DNA of 64,000 bases from Larix kaempferi (Eukaryota > Streptophyta > Pinopsida > Pinales > Pinaceae): contig BSBM01000600.1 in the NCBI GenBank assembly GCA_027924585.1, forward strand, positions 15,373,001-15,437,000. The letters run 5' to 3'. The notes under the pieces were generated by a model, which saw only the letters and a list, made by a program, of their open reading frames with translations, was not told where the DNA came from and searched no databases. Shown here one piece after another: positions 21,757-33,072 of the stretch (position 1 is its first letter; every line of letters begins with the position of its first letter). The translations under genes and the position numbers were made by a program.

Positions 21757-23234
21757 CTTATCTGAGATGGGGTTTGTGACTTTGAATCATATTAAGAGGT
21801 CTGGATGGATCTTCCCCGACTCATATTACTGGTTGACAGCTAGTGATATTGGGCTGGGAGGTATATGGGTTGAGGAGTGGTCTGATTATATAGCTTATCT
21901 AAACAAAGATGGAATAAGATTAACTTTTGAAGATGATGAATTGATTTGGTCTTGTAACTAGGTCAATGGTCAGGTCTCAACAAAATCTGTTTATACTGCC
22001 CTTATGTTAAACAACTCTTTTAATGTTCCAAAATGGTAGTTTCAAAGATTATGGAAGTGGAATATTCCCATGAAGTTGAAATGTTTTATGTGGTTAGTTG
22101 TGGAAATATACATCCTCACTTGGGATAACTTGATTGGACGTGGATGGGTTGGTTCTAGTATTCGTTCTTTATGCAAATTGGATAATGAGACCGTTTCCCA
22201 CCTTTTTATTTCTTGCTCTTTCTGCAAGCTTTTGTGGGTTAAGGTTGTTGATTAATTAAACATAAAGACGATGTGGGGGCAAGATTCTCTTGAATTTATT
22301 TTTTATTAATGGTATAAAAATTCTTTGGAGCATAAATTAGTTCCAATTTTCATCTATTGGGAGATCTGGAAAACTAGCAATTATACCATTTTTGAAGATA
22401 GAGTTCCAATCTTTGATGTTTGTGTTATCAGAGCTATGAACTCATATAAGGAATATGCCTCTATTAGTCCAAAACTCAAGAAGTCAAGACTTCTCATAGA
22501 TATTCAGATTGCCTTATCTGCTTCAGGGTTTTTCAATGGAGCTGCTCAAGGAGATTTTTGTGGTGCAGGTTGTCTTTTAAAAATCAATAATGATCATTTC
22601 TTAAATCTCAAGTTATGTTGTGGAAGAGGCACATATACTAAGGATGAATTGCTAGCCTTGTGGTTCCTTCTTTCAGTTGCTTTCATATTGGGATTGATTC
22701 CATGAAGGTCTTTGGTGATTCTGCGACGATCATTAGCTGGGCCAAAAATTTATCCTCTCTGCAAGTAGTATCTTTGTTGCACTGGTGCAAGCGCACTGAG
22801 GCTCTGAAAAAATCCTTTTTTGATATTGCCTTCATCCACATATATAGGGAACAAAATATGGATGCTGACAGGTTGCCCAAAGAAGCTTTGACTGTTGTGG
22901 AAGGAATTCTTTTAGTGGAAGAATTCTTGGAAAATGTTTTGACATTTTAGGGTACTTTGGATATTTGGGCTTAATTTTCCAGACTTCATGATTTTGTGTT
23001 GGAAGCTCTTAGTTTCCTTTCATTGGAGTGTAGTTTTGTCACTTTCAGATTTGAGGTTTTTGAGCAATATTTTGGCAGTTGTAATGTTTTGTATTTATGA
23101 GATGTTGACTCCGATGGACACTATGCATTGGTGATATGCTTGCCATGATCCTCATGAATGATCAATTGTTATATATTTTGTACTTTTTGATTCATAATGA
23201 ATAAAAAAGTATTGTTTTTTTCCTTTGAAAAAAA
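21757..23234 (+). pseudogene. LINE-3, right piece: post-RT, zinc region and RNase H
   Basis: The coding resumes with LSEMGFVTLNHIKRSGW and continues DIGLGGIWVEEWSDYIAYL, RLWKWNIPMKLKCFMWL, then a zinc-binding-like stretch (CKLDNETVSHLFISCSFC near 22,175-22,225). RNase H follows at about 22,530-22,890: FFNGAAQGDFCGAGC, KDELLALW, FGDSATIISW and MDADRLPKEAL. The first catalytic Asp of the FFDGA motif is Asn here. A frameshift near 22,680 and stops at 21,958, 22,036 and 22,252 break it. The 3' untranslated part ends in TTTTTTTCC-TTT-GAAAAAAA at about 23,214-23,234. Confidence 0.85.
23205..23234 (+). repeat. LINE-3 3'-terminal hairpin
   Basis: A run of T, a CC-TTT loop and a run of A close the element, preceded by AATAAAAAAGTATTG. 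LINE-1 has the same layout after AATAAAAGTATAG. Confidence 0.55.
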
Positions 23235-23513
23235 CACCAACAAAGTTTTATTGGACAAATAAATAAAACTAAAGTAAATATGATCAAAAACTCATTTCCC
23301 TAATCTATTAACCTTCAAATAACAATTGATTTAGAAAATTAAGTAAAGTTATGATCCAAGTTTAAGTGGCTATATCTAGAGAGTCCTGGATTCCAAACAG
23401 AGGAGAAGAATCACTACAACTATCCAATAGAAACTCATCAAGAAAACTAAATTTGTAAGTGTGGAAAATTTAATAAAAAATAATTGATAAAATTCACCAC
23501 TAGAATAATAAAT
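23235..23513 (+). other. AT-rich spacer
   Basis: No feature was recognised between the LINE-3 end and the SINE. Confidence 0.4.
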
Positions 23514-23527
23514 GAGAAAGTTGAGAA

Positions 23528-23756
23528 GCCTTGCGGGGTACCTTAGTTGTTTGGATCCTCTGGAACCAAGCCATAATGAGGTTGAGGTCAAGGGTTCAAT
23601 TCTTTGGGTCCTCCTGGGTTAGGCACCCAAGTTTGGTGCCAGGGATAGGCATCAAAATATCTTAACAAGGTGAGGCCCCTTCGGGTGGGCCCCTTGGATT
23701 GCTTCTCCGTGGATGTAGCGATCCGATCTTCGGTCGTGAACCACATTGAAAAAAAA
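23528..23756 (+). mobile_element. tRNA-derived SINE, family B
   Basis: This 229-bp insert is flanked by a perfect 14-bp target duplication GAGAAAGTTGAGAA (23,514-23,527 and 23,757-23,770). The head resembles a tRNA: GGTACCTTAGTTGTTTGG as an A-box-like region and GGTTCAATTC (23,593-23,602) as a B box for RNA polymerase III. The body is GC-rich, ending GTGAACCACATTG and an A run. Its body does not resemble the other SINE family in this window. Short ORFs on the minus strand across it are chance. Confidence 0.85.
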
Positions 23757-23770
23757 GAGAAAGTTGAGAA

Positions 23771-24806
23771 AGAACAATTTCGTTGTGATAGAACCATTAC
23801 TTGCAATGGGTTGATTTGGAGACATATCAATCAATAGTTCTAACTTTCTCCTTATCATTATTTATATTGTTGACTCATTAACAAATTCAACTTTGATTTT
23901 TTTGGCCTCAATTGTCTTGAGTCTTATCTCTCTCCTAATTGCTATTATATTGGTGATTTCTTAACTCGTTAAACTTCAATTAACATTGATATTGACAATA
24001 CATTTGATGCAAATATGCATTTATGAACCAAGCAAAGTTTTAAACCTTGAGATGAGACCCCCTTATTTTATATTAAGTTGTGTGTTAAATTTTAAGTTTA
24101 AGGCACGCAAAAATGAAATATTGTTCATCCTCTACCTACTATGTATCACAAATTTACTCATTCAAGGTGTTTCCGGGTTAGTCCAATGACCAAATTCACT
24201 ATGAAGCTCATAAGCATCGAATTTAATTTTAACAACATTTATTTTCTTTTGAATTACAAATGTAGGAAAAATGGTTTTGATTTCAATTTTCTCTTATTGA
24301 TGATTTCATCACTCTGCTCATGATATTATGTTCCTTAGAATCTTGGTCAGGATTCTTCCCACCAGGCTCCCCATTTTCTATTTCACCATCCTTGTGAGTC
24401 CAAGAAGATATGCATGAAAGGCATGGAGAACATATGATTTGATATTACCAAGTTGGTTTTAATATTACACACTTACTATCTTTCAGTACATTACACCCAA
24501 CCTTACCTTCCTTATTTACTTACTCGCTTTTAATATGTTACACCTTACCTTACTTACTGACTTACAATATGTTATGTCCTATTTTCTTCCCTCAAAACGT
24601 ATTCATTGTCTTGTCATTCCAGTTCTTATAGGGATGCAAGATTTAATATCATTCATATTATTAACTTATGCATCTTATTTTAAGTCCCAAATGTTAAACC
24701 AAGATTGAATCTCTAGCCCAACCTATTTTGAATCTATGGTGGCTATTGCTTGTACACGAAGCAATGACAATGAGTCTATCCTTATCCTTACTCAACTTGA
24801 CCATTC
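23771..24806 (+). other. AT-rich spacer without recognised features
   Basis: No coding frame above background and no repeat copy was recognised. It lies between the SINE and the 3' end of the minus-strand LINE-4. Confidence 0.4.
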
Positions 24807-25546
24807 TTTTACAAGAAAAAAAAACATACTTTCTCTTTGAGAAGAACTAAAAATACAGTCTTTAAGTGCCATTGTACTTCTGATTTTAAATGTCTAAGGC
24901 TAGAGATAGGTAGAATCATCGTGTAGGAAAAACCCAATTAATAGAAACTACTTCTTTGAGACCTTTTATGATGATCCCACTCAACTTGGAAATAAAAAAC
25001 CTTATGTTGTTTCTTACTATGTCTAAAAAATATCATAAAAAATAGTCGAAGAGAAGAAACCAACTATTAGTCCTTATATTCATCTATGTACAATTGACTA
25101 GGTTCCAACTAAAGAGCCTCCTTAAAAAGAGAATCTGCATAATTGTTCAATTCAAGGAAGACATGTTTATAGCTTACCCACCGAAATTTTCCACTAATTT
25201 CCTTTAAATGCACGACCAATTCTTGAACACCAATACTAAATAACTAGATATCCCCTTTTATCCATTGTATTGTCATCGAGGAATCTCCAAAAACCTAAAG
25301 TTGATCAATTCCCCTCTTTACGGAAATTTTTAATAAATAAAAAAGCTTTGATAATCCACTTGAGTTGTTGGTTCTAGCTCCCAAACATGCTTCATTTGTC
25401 ACATAATCATTACTGGAGAAGTATAAAGAAAACCCAATTCCACCAACATTCTCCAACCCTTGACAACCCCCATAAAAAAAGCTCCAAGTGATTTCCTTGT
25501 TCACATGCAAATCTCTAACTGACAGACCCAAATTTGTAGATGGTTG
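24807..25546 (-). pseudogene. LINE-4 piece f: RNase H and 3' untranslated region
   Basis: On the minus strand the RNase H reads SFFYGGCQGLENVGGIGFSL, SSGLSKLFYLLK, FFGDSSMTIQWIKG and NNYADSLFKEAL. The first Asp (FFDGA) is Tyr and the Glu of the ELxAL motif is Gly, so catalysis would be lost. The 3' end carries GAAAGTATG followed by T9, CTTGT and AAAAG, a degenerate form of the LINE hairpin. The coding connects with piece e across the solo LTR at 25,547-26,569. Confidence 0.75.
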
Positions 25547-25689
25547 TGTTATAGGTCAAACCTGCACCTCTCCGTCTGCGATCACCTTAAGCTGTTGATC
25601 ACACAAAAGGACAACTTGGATGGAGGAGCATGTTGACCTTAGATGAGACCTTGACCTACTCCATCTCCTTACAAGCTGACAAAACCCTA

Positions 25690-25895
25690 AAAAAATGTCA
25701 TTTTGAGACTTGAGCGCTACTCTACCTTAACAAACTAGCGCCACCCTACTCCAGTGTGCAATAGTAGTGCTCGACCCTCATGGGTGCTACTCCTTTTCAA
25801 TAGAGTAGCGCTCAACATTTAAAAAGCCCTGAGAGCTAGTTGTAAAACACTATAGTAGCGCCCTGGGCGCTACTCCACTGTGAAATAGTAGCGTA
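25690..25895 (+). repeat. Repeated GCGCTACT/AGTAGCGC palindromic motif in LTR U3
   Basis: Copies include GAGCGCTACTC, GGGTGCTACTCC, GAGTAGCGCTC, and arms AGTAGCGCCC and GGGCGCTACT around a single T at 25,854-25,874, then AGTAGCGTAC. The array ends 120 bp upstream of the TATA box, suggesting regulatory repeats. Confidence 0.6.
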
Positions 25896-26014
25896 CACCT
25901 CAAAAGATGATTAAAAAATAATTAATTTCACGAAGAGGATTAGTTGCAGTTGGTTTCCCAACTTCCCCAACTTCCTCCATAACCATCTCTCAACCTGAAC
26001 TACTTCCCTTGTCC

Positions 26015-26022
26015 TATAAATA
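26015..26022 (+). promoter_or_regulatory. TATA box of the solo LTR
   Basis: TATAAATA is followed by AC-AAGGAGG leader-like sequence. It is in the expected mid-LTR position. Confidence 0.5.
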
Positions 26023-26574
26023 CAAGGAGGAACAAAGAGAGAGGTTAGACATGAATGCTATTGAGAGACTCTTAAAGAGAAGCTTGCGTTGAAGGAGGTT
26101 ATGCTGGATGATTTCCAAGCCAGAGAAGAGCAGGAACCCAGGATCAGGTTGCAGGAGCATGCTGCAACGTCTGGTATACTTTGTATCATCAATTTGCATT
26201 TGACAATAAAAGGTTGAAGCATCTTTCTTGTCCCAAATCAAGTGTTCATTGAGTGATGTACTTGTTTGGATCTGTTTTGGTTAATGTTGATGTTTAAATT
26301 GCTTTGTCCATTTCATCATTATATATTATCCAAGATACGCCGAGAAAGGTACTTGTATTGCAGGTTTATCGAACAGGAGGTTGACTTGAGGATCGAGCGC
26401 AAGATCAGATAAGAGCTAGGATCGAACTTCGTGCAAAAGGTATGATCTCAAGACCTAACCTATTTCCATTCATAAACATCTCTGTAATACAGTTAGTATG
26501 CTTACCTGTCATCCCCCTTTAGTTGATAGTGTCCGTTTCCTCATTATAGGGTAGTTTTTCCCGCCAACAGGTTG

Positions 26575-27550
26575 TTGTCCATAATACCTAAGAAGTTCTA
26601 GTGCTTGGGTGGACACCTTAATGGAAGGATATTGTTTATATTCAAATAAATGAGCATTTTGGGATAACTAGATCCCCCAGTTTACAATAGAAGGGAGCAC
26701 ACAAAAGATTTTGAGTTCCTTGCATATGTAGAAACCATCAAATCAGTCAACCATATTTTGCTCATTCCCTAGTTGTTGAACTTGTAGTTGTCTCTCAACC
26801 TCTACCCATACCTTTCGAGAATATGGGCAATGGAGGACTAAATGGTCATTTTTTTCCTCACTTTCACAACATAAGATACATATTCCCAGTCCCTATTTGT
26901 TGCATTTTTGTAGCCTATCCCAATTTAGTACCCTCTTATTCAATATTAACCATAGGAATAAAATTCTCTTGGGAAGGGAAACCACTTTCCATGTTTCTTC
27001 CACCATCGAGGTGGCACCCATATCTCCTGCTCAATCATAGATAAATAACCAAGTGTTACATTATATTGACCCCGAACCTTATTGAATGCCCAAACTAGTT
27101 CATCTTCTTCATCATGGTTCAAATGTGTGCCTCTTGAAGTTCCATCAAGTATTTATCCCAACTACGATCCCACTCACCTTTCAATCCCAAATTCAGAACT
27201 TGAAGCCAACCTTGTCACCACATCTCTATGAGTAGATGATTGTGAAACCTATTTAAAGTGCACTTACCTTGTTCTTGAAAATGTTGTATCAAGTTTGCAA
27301 GGAGAAAAATATCAAATCCATAACCCCTTAATTGTGTCAACATCCACTTTAACTAATGCACTGTCAGAGTCCACCTTCCAAGTCAAATATCACCCTACTA
27401 TCAGAAAGGAAAGATTCAATGCCTTCCATTGGTTTGACATATTATGCATCAATTTGTTTTGCCTCCTAATCTAATCGATAATAATGTTAAGAGAAACATC
27501 CCTAGCAATCAAAATCCACTTCAAAATACTATCCTAAGATAAGAAGTTTC
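26575..27550 (-). pseudogene. LINE-4 piece e: post-RT region and zinc knuckle
   Basis: The minus-strand translation includes WKVDSDSALVKVDVDTIKGL (decayed post-RT WKVGNG motif), LNLGLKGEWDRSWDKYLMEL, DEEDELVWAFNKV, then VVSLPKRILFLWLILNKRVL and the zinc knuckle CILCCESEEKNDHLVLHC with KVWVEVERQL. It is heavily interrupted by stops and shifts. It connects to piece d across the SINE and to piece f across the solo LTR. Confidence 0.75.
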
Positions 27551-27608
27551 ATGCTCGTGGGGGGTAGCTCAAGTGGTTAAGTTCATATTGGTTTTAAATG
27601 GAAGGTCA

Positions 27609-28158
27609 TGTCAAAATTATAGATCTAGATAAAATAACTTACCTATCTAACCTAAAAATAACATATCAACATAAATAAGAATAAAAAGAGAACAAGGAAA
27701 AGAATACACCAGATATATGTGGTTCACCCAATTGGGCTACGTCCATAGGAAGGTTGTCTTCTTACTATCTCTAGAAATCTCCTTCAATCTTATAAGAGAG
27801 CAACTACAAATAACCCCAATACAATATAGCATAGCTTGTGATTACAATACCATGTGTTGATACTATCTATGAGCATATACCACTATACCATCATGTTGTT
27901 CATTATATAGTGATGTGACTCCCTTGACCCTATTATATACCAAGAGATGTGGAGGAATTACTCTCACATATTGCATGTGGGATAATATAATTTTTCATAA
28001 TAAAATCTCTTTATATAATGATGGATATCAAGAGTATACTTTACCATAATGAATATGAGATATAATGTATTACTCTTTTACATAAGATTGTGGATAACTT
28101 CTGACATAATACAAAGACATCATTACCTTCCAAGGAATATAATTAATATATTCCAACA
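27609..28158 (-). repeat. 3' LTR of the non-coding Copia-like element
   Basis: It is 550 bp and nearly collinear with 32,523-33,072, with scattered substitutions. Next to it at 28,159-28,172 is TCCCCCTTAAC-type sequence, which on the minus strand is a GTTAAGGGGGAG polypurine tract. Confidence 0.9.
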
Positions 28159-28206
28159 CTCCCCCTTAACAAGGGAAATAGCTGCAAAGCAGCTAGTCCC
28201 TGCCTT

Positions 28207-28997
28207 AAATTTATATTTATAATTGACATAAAATATATGTTTATTGAAAAGAAAACATTTATAATATTAGTTTTATTGTTTATTTATTATTGTAAATATT
28301 TGCAAGAAAAATAAATACATAAACACCAATGAGACTTTCATATATATATATACAATTTATTAATATATTTAATAAATTGTTTATTTCATAATTAAGAGAA
28401 ATTGAAAATAAATAGATAAGCTTTTTTCTTAATATATTAATTGTGTTTAATCTAAAAACTATAGAATAATTATTTTCATGGGCTTCATTATTTCTCTATG
28501 TTGTTGATACTAAAATTCTATAAGGTAGCATTGTAATTTTTTTATGAAATTGTGAGAGAATGCAAATTGTGAATTAAAAAAATTTCATAACTGAATTTTA
28601 AAGTCTCCTAGCAACCAATTTTTTTAATTATTAATATATTTTTATAATGAATTACTATTACAAGACTGCAAAAGAGAATTTTGTGTCATTACTCATGGTT
28701 ATATTTGTAAGAGTGAAGTTGTAATTAGAATAACAGTTATTAGTTTTTGAGTAATTTTCAATGCTATTTATAGAAATTGTTTGTAGTATTCACATTTTGG
28801 AGAGTTAGTGCAAGTAATAGATAATAAGCTGAAATACAACTTTTTTTTGTTATATTTGTAAAGAGTGAATATAGAATTAGAATAATAATATTTAGTCATT
28901 TAAAGTAAGTTTTCATAAACTAAGTATTTTTTTCCTTACAACTATATATTATGATGACTGTCTTCATAATTCTAAAATTAATGTATTCATTGTTGTA

Positions 28998-29032
<35 letters not shown>

Positions 29033-29287
29033 CATTTCATTAAAAATAATAAAATTATGTACTTTAAATATTCTTTTATGTACAACAACTTATTATAGTT
29101 TAGAAAATTAAACATCAAACTTATATAAGTATTTAAATATTAGTTAAAATGTAAATCCAAAAAGTACTCAATCGAATTAAATAATTATTCACCATTTTTA
29201 ATCGTTAAAGCCTGCAGTTGTGAGGATATATGTATAGAATAAGCTAACAAATATTATATATATATATATAAAAGCTAATCAATAATG

Positions 29288-29332
<45 letters not shown>

Positions 29333-30243
29333 CTAACCAATATTGTAAAAAGTTTATATATATATATATATCATTCTAACTAATATAGCGGATAGGTTGT
29401 TTCCCATAGAAACTGAGAGGCAAAGCTCATTAATTAGGATAAAAGGGTGATATCAAGAATGAAGAATAACCAAATTCTCATGAGACATGTAAATCCAAGC
29501 ATCACCAATGATGAGTATTAGTAAAATAATTACCAGAATGCATGATCACCAACCAGGCCGCATGCATTAAAATAGTTGGTAGGTAAACATGCATAAATGA
29601 AAAGAAGATGCATTTGATGGCTTTGAGCTGCATTAGTTGATGTAATGACACATTTTAATAATTTGTACATTTACACTCACAAATTGATGGATGTCGATCC
29701 TTGATGAAGACACGTAAGAGATTTTGCGTGCATATGATGGGAAGTGGCACAAAAGTTGGAAGGAAGAGTATCATTAATGAATTTGAAAGCCAATATTTTG
29801 ATTTCTTTCTATGACTACACTCAGAATGGCTCCTGTCACACGTTTCTTAAGTACGGTACCTTTTTGAATAAATGATCTTGGATGGTGGAAATGAATTATA
29901 GAGACTTTGAAGTACGATACCATCTATAATTATTATGTGTAGCACTAGACGCTATTTTGGTATTTGTAAAATAATTAGTATATGTACTATCTATGAATAT
30001 GTGTCAATTTGAGAATTATTTTTTGAATAATTGTCACCTCCAACGAGGAGTATTTTGTCAAATCAAACCTTTCAATCAATAACAAAATAATATTTTATAA
30101 TTTCAAAAATTAAAAATACATTTTATTATTTAAAAAAATTTAAATTAATAAGTATTTTTTGCATAACATTATAAAACTACTATTAAATTGATAAAATTAA
30201 TAACAAAGTCAACTTAGTTTTGACAATTAACCCATTGCTATAA
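28207..30243 (+). mobile_element. AT-rich insertion of unknown class, 2,037 bp
   Basis: The insert is flanked by a perfect 10-bp direct repeat TCCCTGCCTT (28,197-28,206 and 30,244-30,253). The empty site would read CCCTGCCTTGGCAGGG, a palindrome. I see no terminal inverted repeat, LTR or A tail, and no coding frame. Duplications of 9-10 bp are typical of Mutator-like elements, but the missing inverted ends argue against a clear assignment. Several long TA runs lie inside. Confidence 0.55.
28998..29375 (+). repeat. Compound (TA)n microsatellite
   Basis: TA runs lie at about 29,002-29,031, 29,255-29,270, 29,289-29,330 and 29,354-29,372. The last three are separated by variants of AGCTAAYCAATATTGTAA, so a unit of spacer plus TA run has been duplicated. 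Confidence 0.8.
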
Positions 30244-31876
30244 TCCCTGCCTTGGCAGGGACTAATAATGGCTGGGATAAAAGTCCTCACTAACACTAAG
30301 GAAGGAAGGAGTCATTACTAATCCCCCTTGATGAAAACTTCCAAAATATCCATAAGCTGCAAATAAGAAGAACACTTCGTCTAATGGAATTTGATGAAGA
30401 ACAACTGCTTCTCACTGAATCATGAAATTGCACACGAACCAGGTTGTACGATGAAATACCAACAACAAGATGCCCAGGTCTAAATAGAAGCCTTTATGCC
30501 TACTAGATCCAACATTAAGATGCTGAGAACATGTGACGCAATCCAACAGCAAGGTGCCCAGATCTAAAGAGAAGCCGTCATGGCTACTAGATCTGCAAGA
30601 TGCCTAGATCACCACAATAATCATGACAACCATAACTGATAACTGAAGAACTTTGATATAACATCCACACTAGTGTACATAAACCTTCTGACGACTGATA
30701 CAATAGAACATGTGGCTAATAACACCACAACAATGTACAAAATACCCAGATGGCCAATACACATGTGGATAGCAAACATTCTTCCAATCAAGGTGTAATA
30801 TAAATATTTGTAGAAGACCTCAAACATCGAAGAAACAAGACCCCAATGGTCTATACATCGAAAATGATATCATACAGATGAACATCATGACTTTAACAGT
30901 AGAAGATGGTGCTTATTATTTCTGGAATAAGGTGATAAAAAAGATCAAAGATTAGTATCTCAGGAAGGAAGTACATAAACCAACTTCTTTCAACTTTTCA
31001 CATAAACATAGAACTTATCTGCACATAAGAACTTCCAAGATTAAGGCATACAAAGATCATAAAACAAAATTGCCCATACATAAATGAAAATGCTTATACA
31101 CCAAAGGTTAGGAAACATCATATAAAAAGATGGCAACATAATATGATCAAAATGAACTTGCTCATTAAAGAAAATGAAGTTACGTTTACACATTAAGTGT
31201 CAGCCACAACATATAAATAGTGAGAAATAGAAATAGTTCACACAAGATTTACAAATATGAGATTGTTCTTATAAAATTCCTCAAGAATATATAGATTGCT
31301 TTTATGCTATCGCTTCTATGCAAGACCATAAAACATTATTCCATGAAGAGTGCTCTAATTACATGTTACAACAGGAGTAGCAACTCATATATCATGTTAA
31401 AAATAATATAGGAATGCTTCTATGTGATTGCTTCTATGCAAATGTTAAAAAAAAATATGATCAACATATGAACAAAATAAACATGACATGATTAGAAATC
31501 AACATGATTAAACACGATCAACAAAGAAAAGAACAAATTAGTCATTAAGTATATTGTTAAAATATTAAGCATTGGATGGTTTATAGCTATCATCATGAAA
31601 AATACTAGAGATCCATGCCCTTAAAAAATGCCAATGCTTCCATATAGGAATGTGAGACAAATATATACCAAGAACAAGAAATAATCTTTGAAAAAACATG
31701 ATTAGAAGCAAAACCCAAATGCAAAAAAGATGAGAAAAAAGGTGAATAACATAAAACTGAAAGACTTTACCTTGCGGATATGAAGATACACAGTAAAAGC
31801 AGAGAAAATTTACTTATGACCTCTTTAAAAAATGCCAAGGAAAGTCACTTGCGGATGTACCAGAGTAAACTCTTGA

Positions 31877-32132
31877 ATACTCGCGGGTCTCTTCACAGCA
31901 AGGTCGCGGTTATATTTGAAACTCGCGAGTCTCTGTACAGTGAATTCACGATTATGCCGAAGCACTCGTGGGTCTTTGCACAAGAGGGTTGTGGGTATAC
32001 TGAAGTAAACACGAGTCCACAGGAGAGTAGGCGCGAGTATGCCATAGCACACATGGGTTTGTACACTGGAAGTCGTGGGTCTGCAGTATACTCGTGGGTT
32101 TGTAGTAAGGAAATTCGTGGTTACACGCGCTG
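31877..32132 (+). repeat. Degenerate 42-bp tandem repeat, about six copies
   Basis: Units begin ACTCGYGGGTCTNT and contain a second TCGYGGGTNT-like block. They start near 31,877, 31,920, 31,963, 32,008, 32,047 and 32,091. In element orientation the array lies between the primer site and the body, in the leader of the non-coding element. The open frame across it (31,780-32,196) follows from the repeat length and is not taken as a gene. Confidence 0.65.
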
Positions 32133-32510
32133 TCTGCGAAGCAAAAGTTGCAAATATCTAGTTTTAGGCCTAAAACAGTGCCGATTAAGCCACTAACAGA
32201 AACCTACACAAAGTCTTCCAAAATTGGACGAAAACTGCCGATCTGACAACCAGAATATAGATCTCCTTAAGGAGAATCCAAAAATCATATAGATCTACAA
32301 AAAAAAACATCAAGAAACCCTTGAAAATTTTGTGTCAAAATATACACAACAAGGTTAGGGTTAGAAGTAAAAAAACTGCATAAACATGCCCAGATTTGAA
32401 GATAAGCCTAATGGCTACCAGATAGAAAGCAAATCTACAAAAATAAACAATGCCCAAATGATAATAGTTATTGATTGAAAGCTATAGAAGGTGCTAGATC
32501 ATCGCAACCA

Positions 32511-32522
32511 GCTTTGATACCA
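32511..32522 (-). promoter_or_regulatory. Primer-binding site, tRNA-Met type
   Basis: GCTTTGATACCA on the plus strand is TGGTATCAAAGC on the element strand, complementary to the 3' end of initiator tRNA-Met. It directly abuts the 5' LTR. Confidence 0.85.
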
Positions 32523-33072
32523 TGTTAGAATTATAGATCTAGCTAAACTAGCTTACCTATCTAAGCTAACAATAACATATCAACATAAATAAGAACAGAA
32601 AGAGAACAAGGAAAAGAATACACCAGATATACGTGGTTCACCCAATCGGGATATGTCCACGGGAAGGTTGTCTTCTTATTATATCCAGAAATATCCTTCA
32701 ATCTTACAAGAGAGCAACTACAAATAACCCCAATACAATATAGCAGAGCTTGTGATCACAATACCATGTGTTGATACTATCTATGAGCATATACCACTAT
32801 ACCTTCATGTTGTTCACTATATAGTAATGTGACTCCCTTGACCCTATTATATACCAAGAGATGTGGAGGAATTACTCTCACATATTGCATGTGGGATAAT
32901 ATAATTCTCCATAATAACATCTCTTTATATAATGATGGATATCAAGAGTATACTTTACCATAATGAATATGGGATATAATGTATTACTCTTTTACTTAAG
33001 ATTGTGGATAAATTCTGACATAATACAAAGACATTATTACCTTCCAAGGAATATAATTAATATATTCCAACA
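32523..33072 (-). repeat. 5' LTR of the non-coding Copia-like element
   Basis: TGTTAGAATTATAG to TATTCCAACA, 550 bp, the same length as the 3' LTR. Confidence 0.9.

Larger units (their letters stand above)
25547..26569 (+). mobile_element. Solo LTR, 1,023 bp, in LINE-4
   Basis: It starts TGTTATAGGTCAAACC and ends CCCGCCAACA, flanked by a perfect 5-bp target duplication GGTTG (25,542-25,546 and 26,570-26,574). TATAAATA at 26,015-26,022 marks the promoter and sets the orientation. The upstream part carries several copies of AGTAGCGC or its reverse complement, including a palindrome with 10-bp arms at 25,854-25,874. No internal element sequence remains. Confidence 0.9.
27609..33072 (-). mobile_element. 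Non-autonomous Copia-like LTR element without coding capacity
   Basis: Two 550-bp LTRs (27,609-28,158 and 32,523-33,072) begin TGTNANAATTATAGATCTAG and end TATTCCAACA on the plus strand. The target duplication GGTCA (27,604-27,608 and 33,073-33,077) is perfect. The primer site complementary to tRNA-Met and the polypurine tract place the element on the minus strand. The internal region has no Gag or Pol domain. It contains an 84-bp direct repeat near 30,461-30,610 (GCCCAGRTCTAAA-type units), a 42-bp repeat array, and a 2-kb AT-rich insertion. The LTRs are related to those of the coding Copia at 33,494-43,229. Confidence 0.9.

Noticed and set aside
23528-23602. A tRNA gene
   Set aside because: The A and B boxes are present, but the sequence does not fold as a full cloverleaf and is part of a SINE with target duplications.
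31780-32196. ORF of 138 codons in the non-coding Copia-like element
   Set aside because: It is produced by the 42-bp repeat array, whose unit length is a multiple of three; it is on the strand opposite to the element.
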